Assembly (NCBI GenBank): GCA_009927705.1
Contig: RFMK01000157.1
Location: 1 to 12,903 of the forward strand
From: Actinomycetota bacterium
GTDB taxonomy: Bacteria > Actinomycetota > Actinomycetes > Nanopelagicales > Nanopelagicaceae
DNA length: 12,903 nucleotides
Direction: 5' to 3'
The notes beneath the pieces are model-generated. The model saw only the letters and a list, made by a program, of their open reading frames with translations. It did not search any database and was not told the DNA's origin. Below, one piece after another: positions 1-6,018 of the stretch; position 1 is the first letter of the stretch, and every line of letters begins with the position of its first letter. A program made the translations under genes and the position numbers.

Positions 1-1
1 C

Positions 2-1183
2 TACGTTGTTGAAAGTGCGAAGCGAATTGCAGAATCTGGTGTTGCTGTTGATATCTATACCCGCGCTAATAAGTCAGGTCTGCCAGAAAAAGTTGAAATT
101 GCTGAAGGCGTCACAGTTCGCCATCTCGAGGCAGGTCCTTACGACGGAATCACTAAAGATGAATTGCCATCACAAATCTGTGCACTTATGTCATCTTTCA
201 TGCATCAAGAAGCACGGCTTCCAGCAAATTATTACGACGTCATTCATTCTCATTATTGGATTTCAGGACAGCTTGGTTGGTTGATAAGCGAACGCCTTGG
301 AATTCCACTCGTCCATACGATGCATACGATGGCGAAAGTTAAGAACCTCTCTTTAGCTGAAGGTGAGAAACCCGAACCACAAACACGTGCCATCGGTGAA
401 GAGCAAGTCGTTGGTGCATCCGCGGCATTGATTGCAAACACCTCAGCCGAAGCTGCAAGCTTGGTCTCACTTTACGACGCATGCCCAGATCGAGTCTTCA
501 TCGTTCCACCTGGAGTAGATCTCTCCACCTACAAGATCAATGGTGGTAAGAAAACTAGCCGAAAGAAATTGAATATTGCCGAAGATGCTTTGATGCTAGC
601 TTTCGTTGGTCGCATCCAACCTCACAAAGGCCCGGAAGTTTTGATCCGCGCAGTTGCGGAAATGCTCAAGCACACACCGATGCTGCGCGCCAAACTCAAG
701 ACTGTCATCATGGGCGGCGCATCTGGAAATGGTTCACAAGAACCAGAACGTCTGCAAGCGCTCACAAAGTTTCTGGGCGTTGACGATGTTATTGAATTCA
801 TGCCGCCTGTCCCTCGCGATCAACTTTCTGATTGGTACAGAGCGAGCGATTTAGTGTGCGTTCCTTCTTATTCGGAGTCATTTGGTCTCGTAGCCCTTGA
901 GGCCCAAGCCTGCGGAACGCCCGTTGTTGCAACGGCGGTAGGCGGACTTCGCACCGCTGTAGCTGATGGAATCTCGGGATCGCTTGTCGATGGCCACGAT
1001 CCACGCGCCTGGTCTGCGGTGATTTCTCGTCTTTTGATGGAACCAGAACGTCGACTTCTGATGTCGATGGGCGCGGTTGAGCATGCATCGCATTTTGGTT
1101 GGGATACCACCGCTCGCGGAATCCTTGATGTCTACGACCGCGTACTTTCCAAAGGTAATGCGAATATTCGAAGCCTTGCTTAA
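2..1183 (+). CDS. mshA: D-inositol-3-phosphate glycosyltransferase MshA (5' partial)
   Basis: Transfers GlcNAc from UDP-GlcNAc to 1L-myo-inositol-1-phosphate, the first committed step of mycothiol synthesis in the actinobacterial cytosol. The frame is open from the left edge: the first full codon (base 2) begins YVVESAKRIAESG, the characteristic MshA N-terminal helix, so about 25-30 residues with the GDAGGMN-type start are missing. 393 residues are visible. In visible numbering, HTMHTMAKVKN lies at 105-115 and the nucleotide-sugar-binding GRIQPHKG at 203-210. The GT4 EX7E pair is E292 and E300 within SESFGLVALEA, followed by CGTPVVATAVGG. Both GT-B lobes are therefore present. The stop is 2 nt before the YbjN-family gene, implying co-transcription. 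An internal TTG at 164 is not the real start, because conserved sequence continues upstream of it. Identification is strong; the promoter lies outside the window. Confidence 0.95.
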   Translation, partial: YVVESAKRIAESGVAVDIYTRANKSGLPEKVEIAEGVTVRHLEAGPYDGITKDELPSQICALMSSFMHQEARLPANYYDVIHSHYWISGQLGWLISERLGIPLVHTMHTMAKVKNLSLAEGEKPEPQTRAIGEEQVVGASAALIANTSAEAASLVSLYDACPDRVFIVPPGVDLSTYKINGGKKTSRKKLNIAEDALMLAFVGRIQPHKGPEVLIRAVAEMLKHTPMLRAKLKTVIMGGASGNGSQEPERLQALTKFLGVDDVIEFMPPVPRDQLSDWYRASDLVCVPSYSESFGLVALEAQACGTPVVATAVGGLRTAVADGISGSLVDGHDPRAWSAVISRLLMEPERRLLMSMGAVEHASHFGWDTTARGILDVYDRVLSKGNANIRSLA

Positions 1184-1185
1184 TT

Positions 1186-1671
1186 ATGTCGACTAGAGCC
1201 ATGGCGAAAGCCACGATTGATGAGTTCTTAGAGTCGCACGATATTGATTTTGAGAAGAGTTCAGAATCCGCATATTTATTGACTCTGCCAGGCGAAAAGA
1301 AACTCCAAACCCATTGCGCACTCGTGGTTGGTGACCAATCCTTAAGCATTAACGCATTCGTAGTGCGCAAGCCTGATGAGAATGAGGCCGCAGTCCATGA
1401 ATGGATGTTGAAGAAAAATGCATCGATGTATTGTGTGGCATTTGCTATCAATGAACTGGGCGATATCTATCTGGTTGGCCGATTACCTTTTAGTGCGGTT
1501 ACCGAACAAGAACTTGATCGAGTGATTGGCGCGGTATTGCAGTACTCGGATTCGTCCTTTAATCCTTTATTGGAATTGGGATTTACTAACGCGATTCGCC
1601 GCGAATGGGCATGGCGAGTTTCGCGCGGCGAATCGCTCTCAAATCTCGCGGCATTTGAGCATCTCATCTAG
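1186..1671 (+). CDS. YbjN domain-containing protein
   Basis: A 161-residue soluble protein of the YbjN family, which has a type III secretion chaperone-like fold; the biochemical role is not established. It matches the actinobacterial protein that usually follows mshA (Rv0487 type). Visible family landmarks are LPGEKKLQT near residue 35, RKPDEN near 61, GDIYLVGR near 92, and the C-terminal run LLELGF…RREWAWRVSRGE…LAAFEHLI. There is no signal peptide or membrane segment. The start is uncertain: ATG at 1186 lies 2 nt after the mshA stop, and a second in-frame ATG at 1201 gives MAKATIDEFL, which aligns about as well. Neither has a clear Shine-Dalgarno sequence, so expression probably depends on translation of mshA. 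Family assignment is firm; function is unknown. Confidence 0.9.
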   Translation: MSTRAMAKATIDEFLESHDIDFEKSSESAYLLTLPGEKKLQTHCALVVGDQSLSINAFVVRKPDENEAAVHEWMLKKNASMYCVAFAINELGDIYLVGRLPFSAVTEQELDRVIGAVLQYSDSSFNPLLELGFTNAIRREWAWRVSRGESLSNLAAFEHLI

Positions 1672-1690
1672 TTTTCAATAGGATGGCGCT

Positions 1691-2440
1691 ATGAGTATCG
1701 GAAAATTGATTCTGCTCCGCCACGGTGAAAGTGAATGGAATGCCAAGAATCTTTTTACTGGGTGGGTTGATGTACGACTCTCTGAGCTCGGCGAGAAAGA
1801 AGCCCGCCGGGGCGGCGAATTACTCCGGGAAAAGAATCTGCTTCCAGATGTACTCCACACTTCTTTGCTTCGTCGCGCCATTCAAACTGCCCAGATAGCT
1901 CTTGATGCTTGCGACCGCCATTGGATTCCGGTCAATCGGACCTGGCGCTTAAATGAGCGTCATTACGGTGCGCTACAAGGAAAAGATAAGAAGCAGACGC
2001 TTGAAGCGTATGGCGAGGAACAATTCAAATTATGGCGCCGTTCTTTCGATGTGCCACCGCCACCCATTGATGACAATGACCCATACTCGCAAGCCAAAGA
2101 TCCACGCTATGCCGATCTTGGCGCTACGATGCCAAAGACAGAATGCTTAAAAGATGTTGTCGAGCGTTTATTGCCGTATCTCAATGGCGAGATTTCCCGA
2201 GATCTCCAAGCTGGCAGGACGGTACTTGTAGCCGCTCACGGAAACTCCATTCGTGCCATCGTCAAACACATCGCTTGTATCTCGGACGAGGAGATTGCGG
2301 AAGTAAATATCCCAACCGGAATTCCATTGCTCTTCAATTTCGATAACGATTTCGAACCAATCGTTAAACGCGGAGAGTATCTAGATCCAGAAGCAGCTAA
2401 AGCCGCTATCGAAGCGGTAGCAAATCAAGGTAAGAAGTAA
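1691..2440 (+). CDS. gpmA: 2,3-bisphosphoglycerate-dependent phosphoglycerate mutase
   Basis: Interconverts 3- and 2-phosphoglycerate in glycolysis and gluconeogenesis through a phosphohistidine. The 249-residue length is normal for the family. The catalytic LLRHGESEWN motif is at 8-17 with H11 as the phosphorylated histidine. R10, E89 (in RLNERHYGALQG) and the second histidine H183 (VAAHGNSIRAIVKH) complete the active site. FTGWVDVRLSELG near 22-34 is also typical of the cofactor-dependent class. The C-terminal tail is present, which favours a true mutase over a smaller histidine phosphatase. An AGGATGG Shine-Dalgarno at 1680-1686 supports the ATG at 1691, 19 nt after the YbjN-family gene. 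The TAA ends at 2440 and directly abuts the stop codon of convergent phoU. Confidence 0.97.
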   Translation: MSIGKLILLRHGESEWNAKNLFTGWVDVRLSELGEKEARRGGELLREKNLLPDVLHTSLLRRAIQTAQIALDACDRHWIPVNRTWRLNERHYGALQGKDKKQTLEAYGEEQFKLWRRSFDVPPPPIDDNDPYSQAKDPRYADLGATMPKTECLKDVVERLLPYLNGEISRDLQAGRTVLVAAHGNSIRAIVKHIACISDEEIAEVNIPTGIPLLFNFDNDFEPIVKRGEYLDPEAAKAAIEAVANQGKK

Positions 2441-3094
2441 TTACTTAGAGAATTTTCCAGTTACCTGGAAATAGACGCGACGTGCAACCGATACTGCATG
2501 GTCGGCATACCGCTCGTAGTAACGCCCAATCAAAGTAATGTCGATCGCTGTCTCAATTCCATGTGGCCACTTTGGATCCAAAAGCGTGGTGAAGAGCTTG
2601 CGATGGAGTTTGTCCATCTCATCATCATCGCGTTCAACTTCAAGCGCCTTATCGATATCGCGGGAATTGATGATTCCTCCGACCTTGTCGGAAATAGTAC
2701 GAGCAACTTTGCCCATCTCTTCAATGGTGAGAAGCAACTCAGATGGAACTGCAGCGCCTGGATGACGTAGTCGAGTGATCTTTGCGATGTGATGAGCCAT
2801 ATCTCCCATGCGCTCAAGGTCAGCGCTCATTCGAAGCGCTGTTACAAGTGCTCGAAGATCAGAGGCAACTGGTTGTTGGCGAGCGATGATGTCGATAATG
2901 CGGGCGTCGAGTTCATGCTGAATGTCGTCAACGCGATCATCGGCGGCAATCACCGCTTCAGCTTCTGAAAGGTTTGCTGTGAGAAGAGCATGAGTAGCTT
3001 TGGAGATCGCATCAGAAACCAAACTTGAAAGCCCTACCAGCGTTGCGGTAACTCCATCTAATTCGTCTTGAAATGCGCTGCGTAACCAGGTCAT
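2441..3094 (-). CDS. phoU: Phosphate signalling protein PhoU
   Basis: Cytosolic all-helical regulator that links phosphate transport to the SenX3/PhoR-type kinase and represses the Pho response when phosphate is plentiful. The 217 residues form two three-helix PhoU repeats. Metal-binding acidic motifs include ADDRVDDIQHELD (51-63) and ERDDDEMDKLH (154-164). The paired ADLERMGDMAHHIAKI (91-106) and GRYYERYADHAVSVARR (190-206) are the signature third helices. The ATG at 3094 gives the expected N-terminus (RSAFQDELDGV). There is no clear Shine-Dalgarno, but a TACCTT box lies 6 nt upstream, consistent with a leaderless mRNA. The gene is divergent from senX3-regX3 across a 129-bp shared control region, fitting joint phosphate regulation. 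Its stop abuts that of gpmA. No pst transporter genes are visible in the window. Confidence 0.95.
   Translation of the reverse strand: MTWLRSAFQDELDGVTATLVGLSSLVSDAISKATHALLTANLSEAEAVIAADDRVDDIQHELDARIIDIIARQQPVASDLRALVTALRMSADLERMGDMAHHIAKITRLRHPGAAVPSELLLTIEEMGKVARTISDKVGGIINSRDIDKALEVERDDDEMDKLHRKLFTTLLDPKWPHGIETAIDITLIGRYYERYADHAVSVARRVYFQVTGKFSK
2454..2471. terminator. Possible hairpin at the gpmA/phoU convergent junction
   Basis: A perfect 7-bp inverted repeat, TTTCCAG (2454-2460) and CTGGAAA (2465-2471), encloses the 4-nt loop TTAC. It lies 13 nt beyond the gpmA stop and inside the last codons of phoU. On neither strand is it followed by a long U tract, so it is not a classical intrinsic terminator. 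It may be a weak bidirectional terminator or 3'-end stabiliser, or simply a by-product of coding sequence. Confidence 0.3.
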
Positions 3095-3123
3095 GGGCTA
3101 AAGGTAATCGTTTTCACGCTCCA
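3095..3123 (-). promoter_or_regulatory. Putative leaderless phoU promoter
   Basis: Read on the minus strand, TACCTT (3106-3101) fits the TANNNT -10 pattern and is followed by exactly 6 nt before the phoU ATG. A sigma-70-type start would therefore fall at or next to the first codon. Only a poor -35 (TTTCAA-like, about 17 nt further up) is seen, which would fit dependence on an activator. The absence of a Shine-Dalgarno agrees with leaderless initiation. This is read from pattern alone. Confidence 0.45.
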
Positions 3124-3136
3124 TTGAAAATATGAC

Positions 3137-3188
3137 GGTTAACGGAGCCTTTCGCGGTGGTGAACAGAGGGTGACTGGGCTTGTGACC
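3137..3188. promoter_or_regulatory. PHO-box-like operator with 11-bp-phased repeats
   Basis: On the + strand GGTTAAC (3137-3143), GGTGAAC (3159-3165) and GGTGACT (3170-3176) start 22 and 11 bp apart. A further TGTGACC (3182-3188) is offset by 12. Read on the minus strand these are GTTAACC, GTTCACC, AGTCACC and GGTCACA. That resembles the 11-nt direct repeats with a GTTCACC core known as the Streptomyces PhoP PHO box. Lying midway between phoU and senX3-regX3, it is the natural site for RegX3/PhoP to control both directions, including its own operon. The slot at about 3148 has no match, so the array is interrupted. Confidence 0.6.
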
Positions 3189-3189
3189 C

Positions 3190-3223
3190 CAATATTTCCT
3201 AGCTTTTTTCGTACTATTGCGAC
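3190..3223 (+). promoter_or_regulatory. Putative leaderless senX3 promoter
   Basis: TACTAT at 3212-3217 fits the TANNNT -10 consensus and is followed by 6 nt (TGCGAC) and then the senX3 ATG at 3224. This predicts transcription starting at the initiation codon. No Shine-Dalgarno and no good -35 are present; the PHO-box-like repeats lie just upstream, suggesting activator dependence. An in-frame TAG at 3200-3202 rules out a longer senX3 reading frame through this region. Confidence 0.5.
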
Positions 3224-4288
3224 ATGAGGTTCCGCAGAAAAAGTAGCGAGATCTCTTTTGTTGATGAGTTACCAGATATTTTGATTAAGACTCTCATGTC
3301 ACTTGAAGTGGAGTCTCTGGTTCTTATCCCTGGTGAACGGATTCTCTTTCAATCTTCGGGAATTAACGTTTTCGGAATCCTTAAGGATGAACGAATTATC
3401 AATGAAGATCTCATGGCGCTGATTCGAGTGGTACGTCGAACTCACGAAACGCATCGAGGTTCTTTAGAAGTAGCACGTGGGCCGATCGGAAGCGGCAAGC
3501 GCGAATTAAAAGTTTCTGTGACTCCGCTAAATGATGAGGGAATGGTCTTAATCTTGTTAGCGGACGAGAGTGAAGCGCGAAGAATTGACGCGGTTCGCCG
3601 AGATTTCGTTGCAAACGTCTCTCATGAACTCAAGACCCCAATCGGGGCTCTGGGATTGTTGAGTGAAGCAATTTTGGGCGCTAAGGATGAACCGCAAGAA
3701 GTTATTCGATTTGCTTCCCGAATGCATAATGAAGCAAAGCGGCTGGCCGATCTAGTCCAAGAGATTATTGACTTGTCTCGCTTGCAAAGTAGCGATCCAC
3801 TACAGAAAGCTTTTTCGGTCGAAATAATCGATGTGGTTCGAGAGGCAGTCGACCAAGCGCAATTTTCTTCCGAGCAACGCGGCATCACCATTGAAATTGG
3901 CGATATTGAGAATGCGATTGTAATCGGCGATCGAGAACAACTCATCACTGCAGTTCACAATTTGGTGGAGAACGCAGTCAACTACAGTCCAGAGAATACG
4001 AAAGTTTCAATCGTGACTCGGAGAAATGGTGATTTGGCAGAGATTTCGGTGACTGATCAAGGAATTGGAATCGCCGAAGGCGATCTGAATCGAATATTCG
4101 AACGTTTCTATCGAGTCGATCCAGCCCGTTCACGCATGACGGGCGGAACAGGTTTAGGGCTTTCCATCGTGAAGCACGTCGCGCTCAACCACGGTGGAGA
4201 TGTAAAGGTATGGAGCAAAATTGGTGTTGGCAGTACTTTCACGTTACAACTTCCTATCGCTGAAGATGAAGAAGGGAAATCAGAGTGA
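3224..4288 (+). CDS. senX3: SenX3/PhoR-type sensor histidine kinase without membrane segments
   Basis: Kinase of the phosphate-starvation two-component system, partner of RegX3. Residues about 10-118 form a PAS-like domain ending ADESEARRIDAVRRDF. The dimerisation/phosphoacceptor H-box is FVANVSHELKTPIGAL with H134. The ATPase domain has the N-box HNLVENAVNYS (N246, N250), G1 box DQGIGI (278-283), F-box ERFYR (293-297) and G2 box GGTGLGLSI (307-315). All catalytic parts are therefore intact. The oddity is its 354-residue length with no hydrophobic helix at the N-terminus, where SenX3/PhoR relatives normally carry membrane segments. The upstream in-frame TAG at 3200-3202 means a membrane anchor was not missed by start choice. 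It is therefore probably cytosolic and may sense phosphate through PhoU rather than directly. Its stop overlaps the regX3 GTG by 4 nt. Confidence 0.93.
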   Translation: MRFRRKSSEISFVDELPDILIKTLMSLEVESLVLIPGERILFQSSGINVFGILKDERIINEDLMALIRVVRRTHETHRGSLEVARGPIGSGKRELKVSVTPLNDEGMVLILLADESEARRIDAVRRDFVANVSHELKTPIGALGLLSEAILGAKDEPQEVIRFASRMHNEAKRLADLVQEIIDLSRLQSSDPLQKAFSVEIIDVVREAVDQAQFSSEQRGITIEIGDIENAIVIGDREQLITAVHNLVENAVNYSPENTKVSIVTRRNGDLAEISVTDQGIGIAEGDLNRIFERFYRVDPARSRMTGGTGLGLSIVKHVALNHGGDVKVWSKIGVGSTFTLQLPIAEDEEGKSE

Positions 4289-4968
4289 CCAAGATCCTTA
4301 TCGTTGAGGACGAAGCTTCGTTCTCCGAAGCGTTGGAGTTCTTGCTGGGCAAAGAAGGCTTTTCGGTCGTGACCGCTGAAAACGGCGCAGAAGCGCTCCG
4401 AAAATTCGATCAAGGTGCCATCGATCTCGTGCTCTTGGATCTCATGATTCCTGAAGTGTCTGGTACCGAGGTCTGTCGACAGATTCGAGCTAAATCCCGA
4501 GTCCCCATCATCATGCTCACAGCAAAAGATTCAGAGGTCGACAAAGTGGTTGGTCTAGAAATTGGTGCTGATGATTACGTGACAAAGCCCTACTCCTCTC
4601 GTGAGCTCATGGCACGCATTAGAGCGGTACTGCGTCGCAATTCTGGAGAAATTAGTGAAATCGAACAAGGCGTGATGAGTGTGGGTCCGGTACGAATGGA
4701 CGTTGAGCGACATCAAGTATTCGTGAAGGGAATTTCAGTTTCTCTCCCGTTGAAGGAGTTTGAATTACTTGAGTTCTTAATGCGCAACGCAGGTCGCGTT
4801 CTAACTCGCATGCAACTCATCGATCGCGTCTGGGGTAGTGATTACGTTGGAGATACCAAGACATTAGATGTTCATATCAAGCGACTACGTTCAAAGATTG
4901 AAACAGATCCCGCGAATCCGACGTTAATCCAGACCGTTCGTGGTCTTGGCTACAAGATGGAGCTGTAG
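4285..4968 (+). CDS. regX3: RegX3/PhoP-type response regulator
   Basis: OmpR-family transcription factor phosphorylated by SenX3, controlling phosphate-starvation genes. The 227 residues comprise a receiver domain (1-115) with the acidic pair E8/D9, phosphoacceptor D52 in VLLDLMIPEVSG, T79 and K101 (DDYVTKPYSSRELMARIRAVLRR). The C-terminal winged helix (about 130-226) has LPLKEFELLEFLMRNAGRVL, the recognition-helix region TKTLDVHIKRLRSKIE and the wing TVRGLGYKME. It starts at GTG 4285 within the 4-nt overlap GTGA with the senX3 stop, a sign of translational coupling; the A/G-rich GAAGGGAA just upstream can act as ribosome binding site. The likely operator is the phased repeat array at 3137-3188. 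The 3' end overlaps the convergent lipoprotein gene by 19 nt. Confidence 0.96.
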   Translation: MTKILIVEDEASFSEALEFLLGKEGFSVVTAENGAEALRKFDQGAIDLVLLDLMIPEVSGTEVCRQIRAKSRVPIIMLTAKDSEVDKVVGLEIGADDYVTKPYSSRELMARIRAVLRRNSGEISEIEQGVMSVGPVRMDVERHQVFVKGISVSLPLKEFELLEFLMRNAGRVLTRMQLIDRVWGSDYVGDTKTLDVHIKRLRSKIETDPANPTLIQTVRGLGYKMEL

Positions 4969-5411
4969 ATACCTGTATTGGCAACGACAAGCGCATCTAG
5001 TTCTGCTTTGCCACCATTTGCGAAATAGAGAATTACGGGAACTCGATAACCAGGTTTAGCGCCGAGAGTTGTGACTTTAGCTTTTGCATTTGCTGAGTCA
5101 CCTTCAAAGAACATTGGCTTGTTTTTGGTAAGAATCGCTTCGGTTACGAGTTCTGCGCGTTGGCCATTTATCGCAATGGCGGCTAATTGATCTGGGGTAT
5201 CGTTGTGATTAACGATAAATCCAACAAGTGTTCCTGAGCCATCAGGAAGCGCAACAATCTTCACATTACGAATCTTGAGATCGCCGAGATCTTTTTCGAC
5301 ACCATCAGTGACTTGCTTGATGATTCGAGTAGGAGCTTGGCCACCTGCGGCACATCCAGTCAAGAAAACGCTTGTCGAGAGTAGTGATCCAATAAGGCGG
5401 CGAGATTTCAT
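4950..5411 (-). CDS. Small secreted lipoprotein, LpqE-like by position
   Basis: From the preferred ATG at 5411 the protein has 153 residues and a textbook lipoprotein signal. This consists of MKSRR, a short hydrophobic stretch, and the lipobox LTGC with C20 as the lipidated cysteine followed by AAGG. The mature part of about 134 residues is β-rich in appearance, with no catalytic motif that I recognise. An upstream in-frame ATG at 5435 would add MLFCHYSA before the positive residues. I prefer 5411 because a TACAAT -10-like box (5439-5434) overlaps the upstream ATG. In Mycobacterium tuberculosis the lipoprotein gene lpqE is likewise divergent from carD, so this is probably the positional equivalent, but sequence similarity was not tested. 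It sits outside the membrane; its function is unknown. It overlaps regX3 tail to tail by 19 nt. Confidence 0.85.
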   Translation of the reverse strand: MKSRRLIGSLLSTSVFLTGCAAGGQAPTRIIKQVTDGVEKDLGDLKIRNVKIVALPDGSGTLVGFIVNHNDTPDQLAAIAINGQRAELVTEAILTKNKPMFFEGDSANAKAKVTTLGAKPGYRVPVILYFANGGKAELDALVVANTGIYSSIL

Positions 5412-5433
5412 TGCCGAATAATGGCAGAAAAGC

Positions 5434-5439
5434 ATTGTA
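5434..5439 (-). promoter_or_regulatory. -10-like box for the lipoprotein gene
   Basis: TACAAT on the minus strand (5439-5434) matches a strong -10 hexamer and lies 22 nt before the ATG at 5411. It would give a leader of about 15 nt. No -35 is evident. A weaker CATTAT closer to the ATG, followed by 6 nt, is an alternative leaderless arrangement. The carD promoter lies back to back within 50 bp. Confidence 0.4.
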
Positions 5440-5479
5440 TGACGCTCACTTTGGCGGGTTTTCGTGATTGGGATTACTC

Positions 5480-5488
5480 TGATAAAAT
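5480..5488 (+). promoter_or_regulatory. Extended -10 promoter of carD
   Basis: TGATAAAAT (5480-5488) is an extended -10 element (TGN plus TAAAAT), which would explain the lack of a convincing -35. Transcription would start near 5495, giving a leader of about 17 nt that contains AAAGG at 5501-5505, 6 nt before the carD ATG. Because this promoter lies inside the longer GTG-initiated frame (5464), it supports 5512 as the true start. It probably drives the whole carD–ispDF–cysS–rlmB run. Confidence 0.6.
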
Positions 5489-5511
5489 ATGCGTCTAGCG
5501 AAAGGCAATCA

Positions 5512-5994
5512 ATGTCATTTAAGGTCGGCGAAACCGTTGTCTATCCCCATCACGGAGCGGCTCTCATTGAGGCAATTGAGACTCGGACAATCAAAGGCGA
5601 AGAGAAGATCTATCTAGTACTAAAAGTCGCCCAAGGCGATCTCACAGTACGAGTCCCAGCAGAAAACGTTGACTTGGTCGGCGTTCGCGATGTTGTTGAC
5701 TCCTCAGGTCTTGAAAGAGTCTTTGGAGTTCTACGCCAGCCTTACACTGAAGAACCCACTAACTGGTCGCGTCGCTACAAAGCCAATCTCGAGAAGCTCG
5801 CATCTGGCGATGTCATCAAGGTCGCTGAAGTTGTTCGCGATCTATTCCGTCGTGATCTTGACCGTGGACTTTCTGCGGGCGAGAAGCGCATGCTTGCTAA
5901 AGCACGTGCGATTTTGATTTCCGAACTTGCGCTCGCAGAAAACACTGACGAAGCCAAGGCTGAATCAATTCTCGACGAGGTCCTCGCTTCTTAA
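5512..5994 (+). CDS. carD: RNA polymerase-binding transcription factor CarD
   Basis: Essential actinobacterial factor that binds the RNA polymerase β subunit and stabilises open complexes, notably at rRNA promoters. From ATG 5512 the protein has 160 residues beginning MSFKVGETVVYPHHGAALIEA, matching the normal CarD N-terminus. The polymerase-interacting (Tudor-like) domain is about 1-52 and includes R25 and R47. The helical DNA-contacting domain carries W85 (EEPTNWSRRYKANLEKL) and K125 (LSAGEKRMLAKAR). These four positions coincide with those known to matter in M. tuberculosis CarD. A GTG at 5464 would add 16 residues but is rejected, because the promoter and AAAGG ribosome site lie within that extension. 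It is first in the run leading to ispDF, as in many actinobacteria. Confidence 0.97.
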   Translation: MSFKVGETVVYPHHGAALIEAIETRTIKGEEKIYLVLKVAQGDLTVRVPAENVDLVGVRDVVDSSGLERVFGVLRQPYTEEPTNWSRRYKANLEKLASGDVIKVAEVVRDLFRRDLDRGLSAGEKRMLAKARAILISELALAENTDEAKAESILDEVLAS

Positions 5995-5997
5995 TTC

Positions 5998-6015
5998 ACT
6001 CTCGCTAGTGAGAGT
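5998..6015 (+). other. Small inverted repeat between carD and ispDF
   Basis: ACTCTC (5998-6003) and GAGAGT (6010-6015) pair around a 6-nt loop. An alternative register pairs TCACT (5996-6000) with AGTGA (6007-6011). It covers the whole 24-nt gap between carD and ispDF, including the only purine-rich ribosome site (GTGAGAG). It might modulate ispDF translation. The stem is short and there is no U tract, so a terminator is unlikely. Confidence 0.25.
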
Positions 6016-6018
6016 CTT

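Noticed and set aside
798..1451. 217-codon open frame on the minus strand across the end of mshA and the YbjN-family gene
   Set aside because: It lies antisense to two clearly recognised genes, has no family resemblance and spans their junction; an ORF shadow.
5464..5511. GTG start adding 16 residues to CarD
   Set aside because: The extension contains the extended -10 promoter and the AAAGG ribosome site, and the CarD family begins at the ATG at 5512.
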